Below the pieces are notes generated by a model, which ran no database searches, was not told the origin of the DNA, and saw only the letters and a list, made by a program, of their open reading frames with translations. A stretch of DNA of 15,173 nucleotides from Bacillota bacterium (GTDB lineage: Bacteria > Bacillota > Clostridia > Christensenellales > CAG-138): the NCBI GenBank assembly GCA_023416895.1, contig JAEZGQ010000198.1:1-15173 (forward strand). Direction: 5' to 3'. Positions 6,064 through 12,465 of this stretch are shown here, one piece after another; positions within the stretch are counted from its first letter, which is position 1; each line of letters opens with the position of its first letter. The translations under genes were made by a program, and so were the position numbers.

Positions 6064-6081
6064 GTGCCTCTTTACAGGCAC
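6064..6081 (+). other. Second hairpin in the murC leader
   Basis: GTGCCT (6064-6069) and AGGCAC (6076-6081) form a 6-bp stem with a 6-base loop directly after the terminator T-run. No U-run follows. It may stabilise the processed 5' end of the murC message or belong to a leader switch. Confidence 0.4.
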
Positions 6082-6132
6082 GGTATGGTGTGGCATGAAT
6101 GCCTACTGTTTTGATTTCTGCTTGGAGGGCCT

Positions 6133-7494
6133 ATGGCGCATATCAGCGAACACAAAAAAATCCACCTCATCGGCATCGGCGGCTGCTCCATGAACGGCCT
6201 CGCCCAAATTTTGATGTCGCGCGGCTATCAGGTGCAGGGCTCCGACGCTGCGACGTCGCCGTTTACCGAACGCTTAAAGGAGCTTGGTGTGGATGTGACC
6301 ATCGGTCACGACGAAAACAACGTGGGCGATGCGGATCTTATCATTTATTCCGCAGCCATCAAGCCCAACAATGTGGAACGTACCTACGGCGCTGCGCATA
6401 ACATCCCTGAGCTTGAGCGTTCCGTGGCGCTTGGGCAGCTTTCCGAACATTATAAGCATGTTGTAGGCATTGCGGGCTGCCATGGCAAAACCACCGTTAC
6501 CTCCATGCTCGCACTCGTAAGCGATGCTGGCGCACTTGACGCTACGGTGCATGTGGGCGGCTATGTGGAGTTTTTGCACGGCGGCGTGCGCTTAAGCGAC
6601 AGCGACCTTTTCATTACCGAGGCGTGCGAATATGTGGAAAGCTTTCTCACACTTCGCCCCACCGTAGCCCTTATCAACAACATCGACGACGACCATCTCG
6701 ATTATTACCGCGACATCGAGCACATCACCGAGGCGTTTCGTAAATTTCTTGCCTTGCTTCCATCGGATGGGCTTTTTATCGGTTGCTCCGACGATGTGCG
6801 TGTACGCGGCCTTCTTCATGAATTTGGGGGTAGAAAGATCTCCTATGGCCTAAGTGATGCGGACTATACGCCTGCGAACATCGCCTACGACGAGTTTGGT
6901 TGCCCGAGCTACACGCTTTTGTATCGCGGTAAGGCGCTTGGTAAGCTTACGCTCCACGTGCCCGGCGAGCACATCGTGATCGACTCCATGGCTGCAGCCG
7001 TTACAGCGCTTTCCCTCGGTGCGCCGTTTGACGCGGTTGTGCAGGCGCTCACGCGCTTTGTAAACACCCGCCGCCGCTTTGAGTATTACGGCGAGCGCAA
7101 CGGCGTAAAGGTTTTCCACGATTACGCGCACCACCCCTCGGAAATCAGTGCCGTGATGGACGCCGCCTCCCGCTACCCGCACAAAAAGCTTTGGTGCGTG
7201 TTCCAATGCAACAGCTACACCCGCGCAAAGACCCTGTTTCTTGGGCATCTTAACTGTTTTTCCCATGCGGACACGGTGCTCGTGCCGGACATTTACCCCG
7301 GTCGTGAGAAGGACGACGGCACGGTTCACGCGCGCGATATGGTAAATGCCATCAATCAAAGCGGTGCCAAGGCCGTTTACCTTGCCACATTTGAAGAGAT
7401 CCGCACTTGGCTCGATGAAAACGCCGCCCCCGGCGACATCGTGGTGACCTTGGGAAGCGGCGACGTTTACAAGCAGACCAACAAGCTTTTATAG
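6133..7494 (+). CDS. murC: UDP-N-acetylmuramate--L-alanine ligase (MurC)
   Basis: MurC adds L-Ala to UDP-MurNAc with ATP, the first amino-acid addition of cytoplasmic peptidoglycan precursor synthesis. The 453-residue protein has the N-terminal Rossmann motif (HLIGIGGCSMNGLA, 11-24), the ATP loop GCHGKTT (115-121), the central ligase segment (EACEYVESFL and NNIDDDHLDYY), and the C-terminal domain with NTRRRFEYYG and DYAHHPSEI. Most Mur ligases have Thr where this has Cys in the loop (GTHGKT). The ATG follows GGAGG by 4 bases. The gene has its own promoter and a structured leader and is followed by a bidirectional terminator. It is not in a dcw cluster here. Confidence 0.95.
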   Translation: MAHISEHKKIHLIGIGGCSMNGLAQILMSRGYQVQGSDAATSPFTERLKELGVDVTIGHDENNVGDADLIIYSAAIKPNNVERTYGAAHNIPELERSVALGQLSEHYKHVVGIAGCHGKTTVTSMLALVSDAGALDATVHVGGYVEFLHGGVRLSDSDLFITEACEYVESFLTLRPTVALINNIDDDHLDYYRDIEHITEAFRKFLALLPSDGLFIGCSDDVRVRGLLHEFGGRKISYGLSDADYTPANIAYDEFGCPSYTLLYRGKALGKLTLHVPGEHIVIDSMAAAVTALSLGAPFDAVVQALTRFVNTRRRFEYYGERNGVKVFHDYAHHPSEISAVMDAASRYPHKKLWCVFQCNSYTRAKTLFLGHLNCFSHADTVLVPDIYPGREKDDGTVHARDMVNAINQSGAKAVYLATFEEIRTWLDENAAPGDIVVTLGSGDVYKQTNKLL

Positions 7495-7509
7495 TCAGAC
7501 TCAGAATAG

Positions 7510-7560
7510 AAAAAGGCTGCCGCACGTTTTCTTTCGCGCGGCAGCTTTCTTTTTATTTTC
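7510..7560. terminator. Bidirectional terminator between murC and the nucleotidyltransferase gene
   Basis: GCTGCCGC (7516-7523) and GCGGCAGC (7538-7545) form an 8-bp GC stem. On the plus strand it is followed by TTTCTTTTTATTTT. On the minus strand it is followed by CTTTTTC. It serves both convergent genes. Confidence 0.8.
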
Positions 7561-7570
7561 GATTGCAGGT

Positions 7571-8485
7571 TTAGTCCCACAGCTTTTCGCTGTAAAGGCC
7601 TTTTTGCTTGAGTTTTTTGAGCGCCTCAATGGCATCCGGCTTATCTTCCTTATACGTAACGCCAAACCACCTGTCGGGTGTGTTGAGCACCTTAACGCTC
7701 GTTTTTCCGTCGCCCAGCGCGTAGCGCACAGCATTTGGAAGAAGGTCCTCGTATTTTTCGGGATTGGAACGCACGCCCGCCTCGAAGTTGCTGCGGAAGC
7801 CCGAATCCAGCCGGTCGAAAATGCCGTTCATAAAGCCCCAGCAGTTCATGGAAACCACGGTGCCCTTGGGAATGGGCGTAAAGTGTTCGCCGTCCACGGT
7901 GAAGGCGGCACATTCTTCGGTTTTTACCACTTTGAGCCGCTCGGTGATGTCGGTCAAATACCCCTTTTCGTTCACGACACAAATACCGCGCGCCACGGAG
8001 CCGAATTCCGTAAGCGTATTTTCAATGTTGTAGCCGACCATCGCGTGGGCATTGGGGTCGCTGCCGCGCGAAAGGAATTGATAAAGTTCCGAAAAGGCGT
8101 GAGGGCCGTAGTAGTCGTCCGCGTTGATGATGGCAAACGGACGGCCGTCTACCTCCTCGCGGGCGCAAAGTACGGCATGCGTGGTTCCCCAAGGTTTTTG
8201 CCTGCCTTCGGGGACGGAAAAGCCTTGGGGAAGCTTGTCGAGCTCCTGATAGGCATAGCGAACATTCATGCGCCCTTCCATGCGCTTGCCGATGCGCTCT
8301 TTAAAATCGTGTTCGATCTCTTTTTTGATGATGAAGACAACGTCTTGAAAGCCGGCTCTTTTCGCGTCGTAAATATCGAAATCGATGATGATGTTGCCCC
8401 ATTCGTCCATGGGGTCGATTTGCTTGAGACCGCCGTAACGGCTTCCCATGCCCGCCGCCAAAATCGCCAATACAGGCTTGTGCAT
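7571..8485 (-). CDS. Sugar-phosphate nucleotidyltransferase family protein
   Basis: A 304-residue member of the NTP_transferase (PF00483-type) family, which joins an NTP and a sugar-1-phosphate to give an NDP-sugar and pyrophosphate. The nucleotide-binding signature is LAAGMGSRYGGLKQ (residues 9-22, with R16 and K21). NADDYYG (121-127) supplies the metal-binding aspartate, and GTTHAVLCA (100-108) is a typical substrate-loop segment. It is not a close match to GalU or RmlA, and the insertions after residue 50 differ, so the sugar and base are uncertain. The ATG has GGAGG 8 bases upstream. It appears monocistronic, with a promoter at 8518-8547 and a terminator at 7510-7560, and is divergent from a methyltransferase gene. 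Confidence 0.85.
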   Translation of the reverse strand: MHKPVLAILAAGMGSRYGGLKQIDPMDEWGNIIIDFDIYDAKRAGFQDVVFIIKKEIEHDFKERIGKRMEGRMNVRYAYQELDKLPQGFSVPEGRQKPWGTTHAVLCAREEVDGRPFAIINADDYYGPHAFSELYQFLSRGSDPNAHAMVGYNIENTLTEFGSVARGICVVNEKGYLTDITERLKVVKTEECAAFTVDGEHFTPIPKGTVVSMNCWGFMNGIFDRLDSGFRSNFEAGVRSNPEKYEDLLPNAVRYALGDGKTSVKVLNTPDRWFGVTYKEDKPDAIEALKKLKQKGLYSEKLWD

Positions 8486-8517
8486 TGAGCTGACCTCCGA
8501 ATGATTTTGTTTTCCTT

Positions 8518-8547
8518 AGTATACCACTTTTGCAAGCTTTCGCACAA
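8518..8547 (-). promoter_or_regulatory. Probable promoter of the nucleotidyltransferase gene
   Basis: On the minus strand TATACT (8518-8523, 5 of 6) lies 18 bases from TTGTGC (8542-8547, 3 of 6). The predicted leader is about 25 bases and contains the GGAGG. Confidence 0.5.
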
Positions 8548-8573
8548 CCGCGCGGCGGTATAGGCGGCATGCG

Positions 8574-8602
8574 GTTACAAAAAGAACGGGGCATGGTAGA
8601 AT
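8574..8602 (+). promoter_or_regulatory. Probable promoter of the methyltransferase gene
   Basis: GTTACA (8574-8579, 4 of 6) is 17 bases from TAGAAT (8597-8602, 5 of 6). Predicted start is near 8609, some 21 bases before the ATG, leaving room for the AAAGGAGG site. Confidence 0.55.
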
Positions 8603-8629
8603 GATGAGAAAGCAAAAAAGGAGGCCTCG

Positions 8630-9298
8630 ATGGATTACGAAACCGTAAAAGCCTACTGGAACCAAGTGTTTTCTACGGAGCAAATTCTTGCGCCGCGCAC
8701 CAAGCGCATTGGCAACGAAACGCTCGACAATGCGCTTGACTGGCTGTGCGAGGGCGCAGAAAGCATCCTCGACTTTGGCTGCGGCAACGGGTTGACACTT
8801 TTTTTGTGTGCGTTGCGCGGCACGAAAAGGCATAGGGGCATCGATCTTTCCCGAGCGGGCATTTCTCATGCGGAGCAGCTTTTTGGTGAAGACCCTTCCC
8901 TTGGCGAAGGTACTTTTTGGGAGGGCGGCGTGGAACTTCTTTTTACACTTCCTTCGAACAGCATGGACGGAGCAATCCTTTTTAACGTTACAGACAACCT
9001 GCTTCCTGCTGATGCTGCGCTTTTGATCAAGGAAACGGCGCGTATTCTCAAACCGGGCGGAAGGGCGCTTTTGAAACTCAATCCGCATCTCACAGCGGAG
9101 CAGATCGTTGCATGGAACATCAAAACCATAGAGGGCGATTTTTTGGACGACGGGCTGTTTCTTTGGAACAAGGATACCCGGTTTTGGCGAACCTTCCTTG
9201 CGCCTTATTATAACATCGTGTGCGAAGCCGACGTGTATTACGAGGAGCATGATCGGCACAACCGGCTGTTTCTTCTGGCGGCGCGCAAAACCATATAA
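8630..9298 (+). CDS. Class I SAM-dependent methyltransferase
   Basis: This 222-residue protein has the Rossmann-fold SAM methyltransferase pattern. Motif I is ILDFGCGNG (46-54) and the acidic ribose-binding strand end is GIDLS (70-74). A MDGAILFNV strand (112-120) corresponds to motif II, and ILKPGGRALLKL (139-150) is the post-motif with its usual KPGG turn. The C-terminal third (about 155-222) is rich in Trp, Phe and Tyr and probably shapes the substrate pocket. It could act on a small molecule, a lipid or a protein; no neighbour indicates which. ATG follows AAAGGAGG with a 6-base spacer. It is monocistronic, with a promoter at 8574-8602 and a terminator right after the stop. Confidence 0.85.
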   Translation: MDYETVKAYWNQVFSTEQILAPRTKRIGNETLDNALDWLCEGAESILDFGCGNGLTLFLCALRGTKRHRGIDLSRAGISHAEQLFGEDPSLGEGTFWEGGVELLFTLPSNSMDGAILFNVTDNLLPADAALLIKETARILKPGGRALLKLNPHLTAEQIVAWNIKTIEGDFLDDGLFLWNKDTRFWRTFLAPYYNIVCEADVYYEEHDRHNRLFLLAARKTI

Positions 9299-9326
9299 AA
9301 AAGCGAAGCCATGCGCTTCGCTTTGT
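9297..9326. terminator. Bidirectional terminator between the methyltransferase and P-loop NTPase genes
   Basis: AAGCGAAG (9301-9308) and CTTCGCTT (9316-9323) form an 8-bp stem. On the minus strand it is followed by TTTTTT (9297-9302, partly in the stem), giving a strong terminator for the gene at 9357-9932. The plus-strand U-run is short (TTTG), so it is weaker for the methyltransferase gene. Confidence 0.7.
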
Positions 9327-9356
9327 GTTGTTACCCCAAAGATGCTCGTTGCTACC

Positions 9357-9932
9357 TTATTGCTGTTCCGTTTGTGCGCTCTTGAGACGCGCTTCGCGCT
9401 CACGGGCAAGCGAAAGGTCGAGATGGCTAAAAAATTGGTCGATATCGCGGCGGTGGCGAAAAATGAACACGCGAAGCTCGGGGGTGTGGCACAGCCGTTC
9501 GATCAGCTCTTTTTGATTGAACTTCCAAATGTATTTGATAAATCTTGGGTCATAGCGTTCGCGCGGATCATCCCCGCGGTCGGCCTTGGGCCAAAGCGCG
9601 TGAGCGGCGAGGCGGCGAAAATACCCGAACAGGCATTTAAGGCGCGGCAGCTCAAAGCAAAAAACCGTATCCGCGCGCGAGAGACGCAAATTCATGGTGC
9701 CGCTGTAATTGCCGTCGAAAATCCATTCGTCGTCTTCCACGGTGCGGGTTTGCCACTCCACAAACCGCTGCGCGTCAGCCGGCTGCCATTTGCCAGCGTC
9801 GCCCGACCAAGCGTTGCGGTCGAGATGAAACAAGGGAAGCCCTGTGCGGTAGGAAAGTTCAGCGGAAAAATGGCTCTTCCCGCTGCCGGGCGAACCGATG
9901 ACCATGATTCGTTTTCCGATGAAATTTTCCAT
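9357..9932 (-). CDS. FlaR-like P-loop NTPase (adenylate-kinase-related AAA family)
   Basis: A 191-residue P-loop protein of the group often annotated as 'DNA topology modulation protein FlaR' or adenylate-kinase-like. Walker A is GSPGSGKS (13-20). The family's GLPLFHLD (31-38) and WIFDGNYSGTMNLRL (70-84) follow, then a hydrophobic strand DTVFCFELPR. A basic segment with several Arg/Trp residues may be the lid. The real function of the group is unknown; a small-molecule kinase is plausible from the fold. The frame is open up to a TTG at 10028, but the family N-terminus matches ATG 9932 (MENFIGKRIMVIGSPGSGKS). No Shine-Dalgarno precedes that ATG, and a promoter directly upstream suggests a leaderless message. 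Confidence 0.82.
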   Translation of the reverse strand: MENFIGKRIMVIGSPGSGKSHFSAELSYRTGLPLFHLDRNAWSGDAGKWQPADAQRFVEWQTRTVEDDEWIFDGNYSGTMNLRLSRADTVFCFELPRLKCLFGYFRRLAAHALWPKADRGDDPRERYDPRFIKYIWKFNQKELIERLCHTPELRVFIFRHRRDIDQFFSHLDLSLAREREARLKSAQTEQQ

Positions 9933-9938
9933 AAAATA

Positions 9939-9967
9939 ACAATAGCACAGGCCCAAATCATTTTCAA
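9939..9967 (-). promoter_or_regulatory. Promoter giving a probable leaderless transcript of the P-loop NTPase gene
   Basis: On the minus strand TTGAAA (9962-9967, 4 of 6) is 17 bases from TATTGT (9939-9944, 4 of 6). The usual start point 7 bases past the -10 is base 9932, the A of the ATG. Confidence 0.5.
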
Positions 9968-10076
9968 TGCGGCTTTTGTTGCACTTAATAAAATTGGGAT
10001 GTCGCAAATGCGGGGTTATCCTGCGCAAAAAGGGATATGCTCAAAAAAGGTGGCCCATTGGTAACGCGCAGCATAT

Positions 10077-10105
10077 TTGCGCGCATGCGCTTCTTATGTT
10101 AATAT
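10077..10105 (+). promoter_or_regulatory. Probable extended -10 promoter of the membrane protein-dusB unit
   Basis: TTGCGC (10077-10082) is 17 bases from TAATAT (10100-10105), and the -10 is preceded by TGT, giving the extended TGnTAATAT form. The predicted leader is about 62 bases and contains a hairpin (CGCGCGT 10121-10127 with ACGCGCG 10139-10145) before the ribosome binding site. Confidence 0.45.
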
Positions 10106-10120
10106 GTACGAAGTACCGCA

Positions 10121-10145
10121 CGCGCGTCCTTTTGATAAACGCGCG
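10121..10145 (+). other. Hairpin in the leader of the membrane protein gene
   Basis: CGCGCGT (10121-10127) and ACGCGCG (10139-10145) are perfect complements around an 11-base loop. No U-run follows and the GGAGG lies downstream, so it is neither a terminator nor a direct block of the ribosome site. Confidence 0.35.
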
Positions 10146-10173
10146 GCCTATTTGGCTTTTCCGGAGGTAACAC

Positions 10174-10770
10174 ATGCGCAGCAAGTATGCCATTGCGCGG
10201 CGTTCGATTTGGTATGTTCTTCGCGCCCTGCTCATTGCAGCGGCGGTTCTTTTGCTTGCATTGGGGTTGTTTCTCACGGGCATGAACGTGAGCAACCTTT
10301 ACATTCTCACCACTGAGGGTATGGAGCTAAGGGCGGAAACGATCCTTTATCACAATTCGGTGCTGGAGCTTACCAAGTATTTCACCGAAGAATTCGTGCA
10401 AAACGACGCCACGCTGTATGAAGGTTTGTACGACGGGTTTACCATCAAAGCCTACAACTACCGCATCGACATCGAGAAGTTATCCGTAACGCCATGGGGA
10501 GATACGGCGACGTTTCGCGTCGTCGAGCGCATGCTCGACATTTCCGCCACGCAGAAAGATACCTCAGAAACCGCCGAAAAGCTTACCCTGCCGGATTGGA
10601 CGGATGCCCGCTACGATGTGGTGTTCAAAAAGGTTGACGGCCGCTGGTACATCAAGGAGCTTCGCGTCATTGAACTTGACCCGGCCATGGAAGCAAAGCC
10701 CACGCCGGATATGAGCCTTATGCCGTCTGCTTCGCCCTCCGTTTCTCCTTCTGCCTCTCCCGTCGGCTAA
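10174..10770 (+). CDS. Membrane-anchored protein with extracytoplasmic NTF2-like domain (uncharacterised)
   Basis: This 198-residue protein has a basic N-terminus (RSKYAIARR), one strong membrane helix (about 13-37), and then an outside domain (about 40-172). That domain has several aromatic beta strands and ends YDVVFKKVDGRWYIKELRVIE. The 'V..DGRWYI' ending is like that of many NTF2/SnoaL-type folds, but the assignment is by pattern only. The tail (about 175-198) is a Pro/Ser-rich low-complexity stretch (SASPSVSPSASP). It has a good CGGAGG 7-8 bases before the ATG. The dusB start follows its stop by only 3 bases, so the two are surely co-transcribed and dusB translation may depend on it. Function not known. 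Confidence 0.8.
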   Translation: MRSKYAIARRSIWYVLRALLIAAAVLLLALGLFLTGMNVSNLYILTTEGMELRAETILYHNSVLELTKYFTEEFVQNDATLYEGLYDGFTIKAYNYRIDIEKLSVTPWGDTATFRVVERMLDISATQKDTSETAEKLTLPDWTDARYDVVFKKVDGRWYIKELRVIELDPAMEAKPTPDMSLMPSASPSVSPSASPVG

Positions 10771-10773
10771 GTT

Positions 10774-11760
10774 ATGAAAACGCTCTGTGAATTGATCGGG
10801 CGCCCGGTAAACGGCGCGCCCGTTTTGCTCGCTCCCCTAGCGGGCGTAACGGACTTGCCCTTTCGCGCGATCTGCGCGAACATGGGGGCGGATTTTACCT
10901 ATACCGAAATGGTAAGCGCTAAGGGGCTTTTTTATGGCGGCAAAAATTCGCGCGCGCTTTTGGCCACTGCCGTCGAGGAGCGCCCCTGCGGCGTTCAGCT
11001 TTTCGGTAGCGAGCCCGAGGTGATGGCGGATATGGCGGGCATGCTTTGCGAACAATATGCAGGCGAGCTAGCGCTCATCGACATCAACATGGGCTGCCCC
11101 GCGCGAAAGATCACCTCAAACCGCGAGGGGAGCGCGCTCATGCTCGATATGCCGCTTGCGTCGCGCATCATTTCGGCGGTGGTAAAGGCTTCGGCTTTGC
11201 CCGTAACGGTTAAATTTCGCAAGGGCTTTGACGAGGCGCGCGTGAACGCGCCGGAGTTTGCGCGCATGGCCGAGGATGCGGGCGCGTCGGCCGTAACGGT
11301 ACACGGGCGCACGCGCGAGCAGATGTACGCGGGCAAGGCGGATTGGGATATCATCGCAAGCGTAAAGCAGGCGGTAAAAATTCCGGTCGTCGGCAACGGC
11401 GATGTTTTTTCGGGCGCGGATGCGCTTGCGCTTTTGAAACACACCGGCTGCGACGGAGTGATGGTTGCGCGCGGCGCGCAGGGTAACCCGTTTTTGTTTT
11501 CGGAAATCAAGGCTGCGCTTCGCGGTGTGCCTTATGAAAGGCCTTCGGACACAAAGCGCATAGAAACGGCGATTTCCCACGTGCGCTCCCATGTGGCGCA
11601 TAAGGGGGAAAGGGCCGTCATAGAAATGAGAAAGCACGTCGCCTGGTATGTACGTGGCATGCGCGACAGCAGCATCCTTCGTACGAAGCTAAACGAGTGC
11701 GCCACGCAGGAAGCACTGATAGCGCTCCTTGTGGAGTATCAAAAAACGCTCGGTGCGTAA
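10774..11760 (+). CDS. dusB: tRNA-dihydrouridine synthase (DusB/Nifr3 type)
   Basis: Dus enzymes use FMN and NADPH to reduce uridine in the tRNA D-loop to dihydrouridine. The 328-residue protein starts with the FMN-barrel strand APLAGVTDLPFR (20-31) and has the catalytic cysteine C108 in NMGCPARKI. It also carries VTVHGRTREQMYAGKADW, IPVVGNGDV and the phosphate-binding GVMVARGAQGNP, with a C-terminal helical RNA-binding domain. The order dusB-greA-lysS matches the arrangement known in other Firmicutes and supports the DusB subtype. There is no clear Shine-Dalgarno. The ATG is 3 bases after the stop of the membrane protein gene, suggesting coupled translation. Confidence 0.92.
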   Translation: MKTLCELIGRPVNGAPVLLAPLAGVTDLPFRAICANMGADFTYTEMVSAKGLFYGGKNSRALLATAVEERPCGVQLFGSEPEVMADMAGMLCEQYAGELALIDINMGCPARKITSNREGSALMLDMPLASRIISAVVKASALPVTVKFRKGFDEARVNAPEFARMAEDAGASAVTVHGRTREQMYAGKADWDIIASVKQAVKIPVVGNGDVFSGADALALLKHTGCDGVMVARGAQGNPFLFSEIKAALRGVPYERPSDTKRIETAISHVRSHVAHKGERAVIEMRKHVAWYVRGMRDSSILRTKLNECATQEALIALLVEYQKTLGA

Positions 11761-11819
11761 ACCATCGGTTTTTGCCGGGCTTTGTTCAAACGGCGCAGGG
11801 AAAGGTGAAAGCTTCTTTC

Positions 11820-11848
11820 TTGACAAAGGAAAGGGGCTTACATATAAT
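11820..11848 (+). promoter_or_regulatory. Perfect consensus sigma-A promoter of greA
   Basis: TTGACA (11820-11825), a 17-base spacer and TATAAT (11843-11848) match the sigma-A consensus at every position. Predicted start is near 11855, giving a 27-base leader that includes GGGGAGG. It lies in the 121-base gap after dusB, so greA and lysS can be made independently of dusB. Confidence 0.85.
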
Positions 11849-11881
11849 AGCTTGTAACCTATTTCGGGGAGGATTTTTGAA

Positions 11882-12352
11882 ATGGCAGAAGTACGTCTTA
11901 CGTCGGAAGGCGTTGTAAAATATGAGCAGAGGCTCGAATACTTAAAAACTACCGCGCGTACGGAAATCGCTGAGCAGATTAAAATCGCCCGTTCCTTCGG
12001 CGACCTGAGCGAAAATGCGGAATACGATGCGGCAAAGCAGGAGCAGGGCCGCATCGAATACGAAATCGCGGAAATCGAAACCATGCTGCGCAACGTTGTG
12101 CTCATCGACGAAGACAACATCGACACCGCCATTGCAAACGTTGGCACGCAGGTAAGCGTGCGCGACCTTGACAGCGGGAAGGAACTTACCTACCGCATCG
12201 TGGGAAGTGCCGAGGCGAACCCTCTCATGAACAGCATCTCCAACGAATCCCCCGTAGGAAAGGGGCTTATTGGGCATAAAGCGCGCGACGTTGTGGAGAT
12301 CACCACCCCGCGCGGCGTGATACGCTATGAGGTGCTTTCCATCAGCAAGTAA
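11882..12352 (+). CDS. greA: Transcription elongation factor GreA
   Basis: GreA enters the secondary channel of RNA polymerase and stimulates transcript cleavage in backtracked complexes. The 156-residue length is typical. The N-terminal antiparallel coiled coil (about 1-76) carries the acidic tip GDLSENAEYDAAKQEQGRI, with the conserved Asp and Glu of DLSEN. The C-terminal half (about 80-156) is the FKBP-like domain ending ISNESPVGKGLIGHKARDVVEI. ATG follows GGAGG with a 9-base spacer. It lies between dusB and lysS. Confidence 0.96.
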   Translation: MAEVRLTSEGVVKYEQRLEYLKTTARTEIAEQIKIARSFGDLSENAEYDAAKQEQGRIEYEIAEIETMLRNVVLIDEDNIDTAIANVGTQVSVRDLDSGKELTYRIVGSAEANPLMNSISNESPVGKGLIGHKARDVVEITTPRGVIRYEVLSISK

Positions 12353-12360
12353 AATTTTGC

Positions 12361-12443
12361 GGGGCGGACAAAAGTCCGCCCCAACTCATAAGAAAAGCCC
12401 TTTTTGGGGGAACTTTCAAAGAAACGCCAACGCGTTTCTTTGA
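12361..12443. repeat. Three consecutive hairpins between greA and lysS (possible intergenic repeat element)
   Basis: Hairpin one is GGGGCGGAC (12361-12369)/GTCCGCCCC (12374-12382) with an AAAA loop. Hairpin two, at about 12392-12415, is imperfect (AAAGCCC against GGG and CTTT). Hairpin three is a perfect 12-bp stem, TCAAAGAAACGC (12416-12427)/GCGTTTCTTTGA (12432-12443), with a CAAC loop. None is followed by a proper U-run on the plus strand, so they are not clear terminators. The dense arrangement looks like a REP/MITE-type element or an RNA processing or attenuation region. Confidence 0.5.
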
Positions 12444-12465
12444 TCAAAATAAAAGGAGAACCGCC

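Noticed and set aside
7604..8488. 294-codon plus-strand frame
   Set aside because: Antisense to the nucleotidyltransferase gene, with no recognisable motifs and no good start.
8516..9409. 297-codon minus-strand frame
   Set aside because: Antisense to the methyltransferase gene and crosses its terminator and promoter; composition is shadow-like.
12353..12465. T-box riboswitch before lysS
   Set aside because: No T-box (AGGGUGGNACCGCG) or specifier stem, the leader is too short, and no U-run terminator follows the hairpins.
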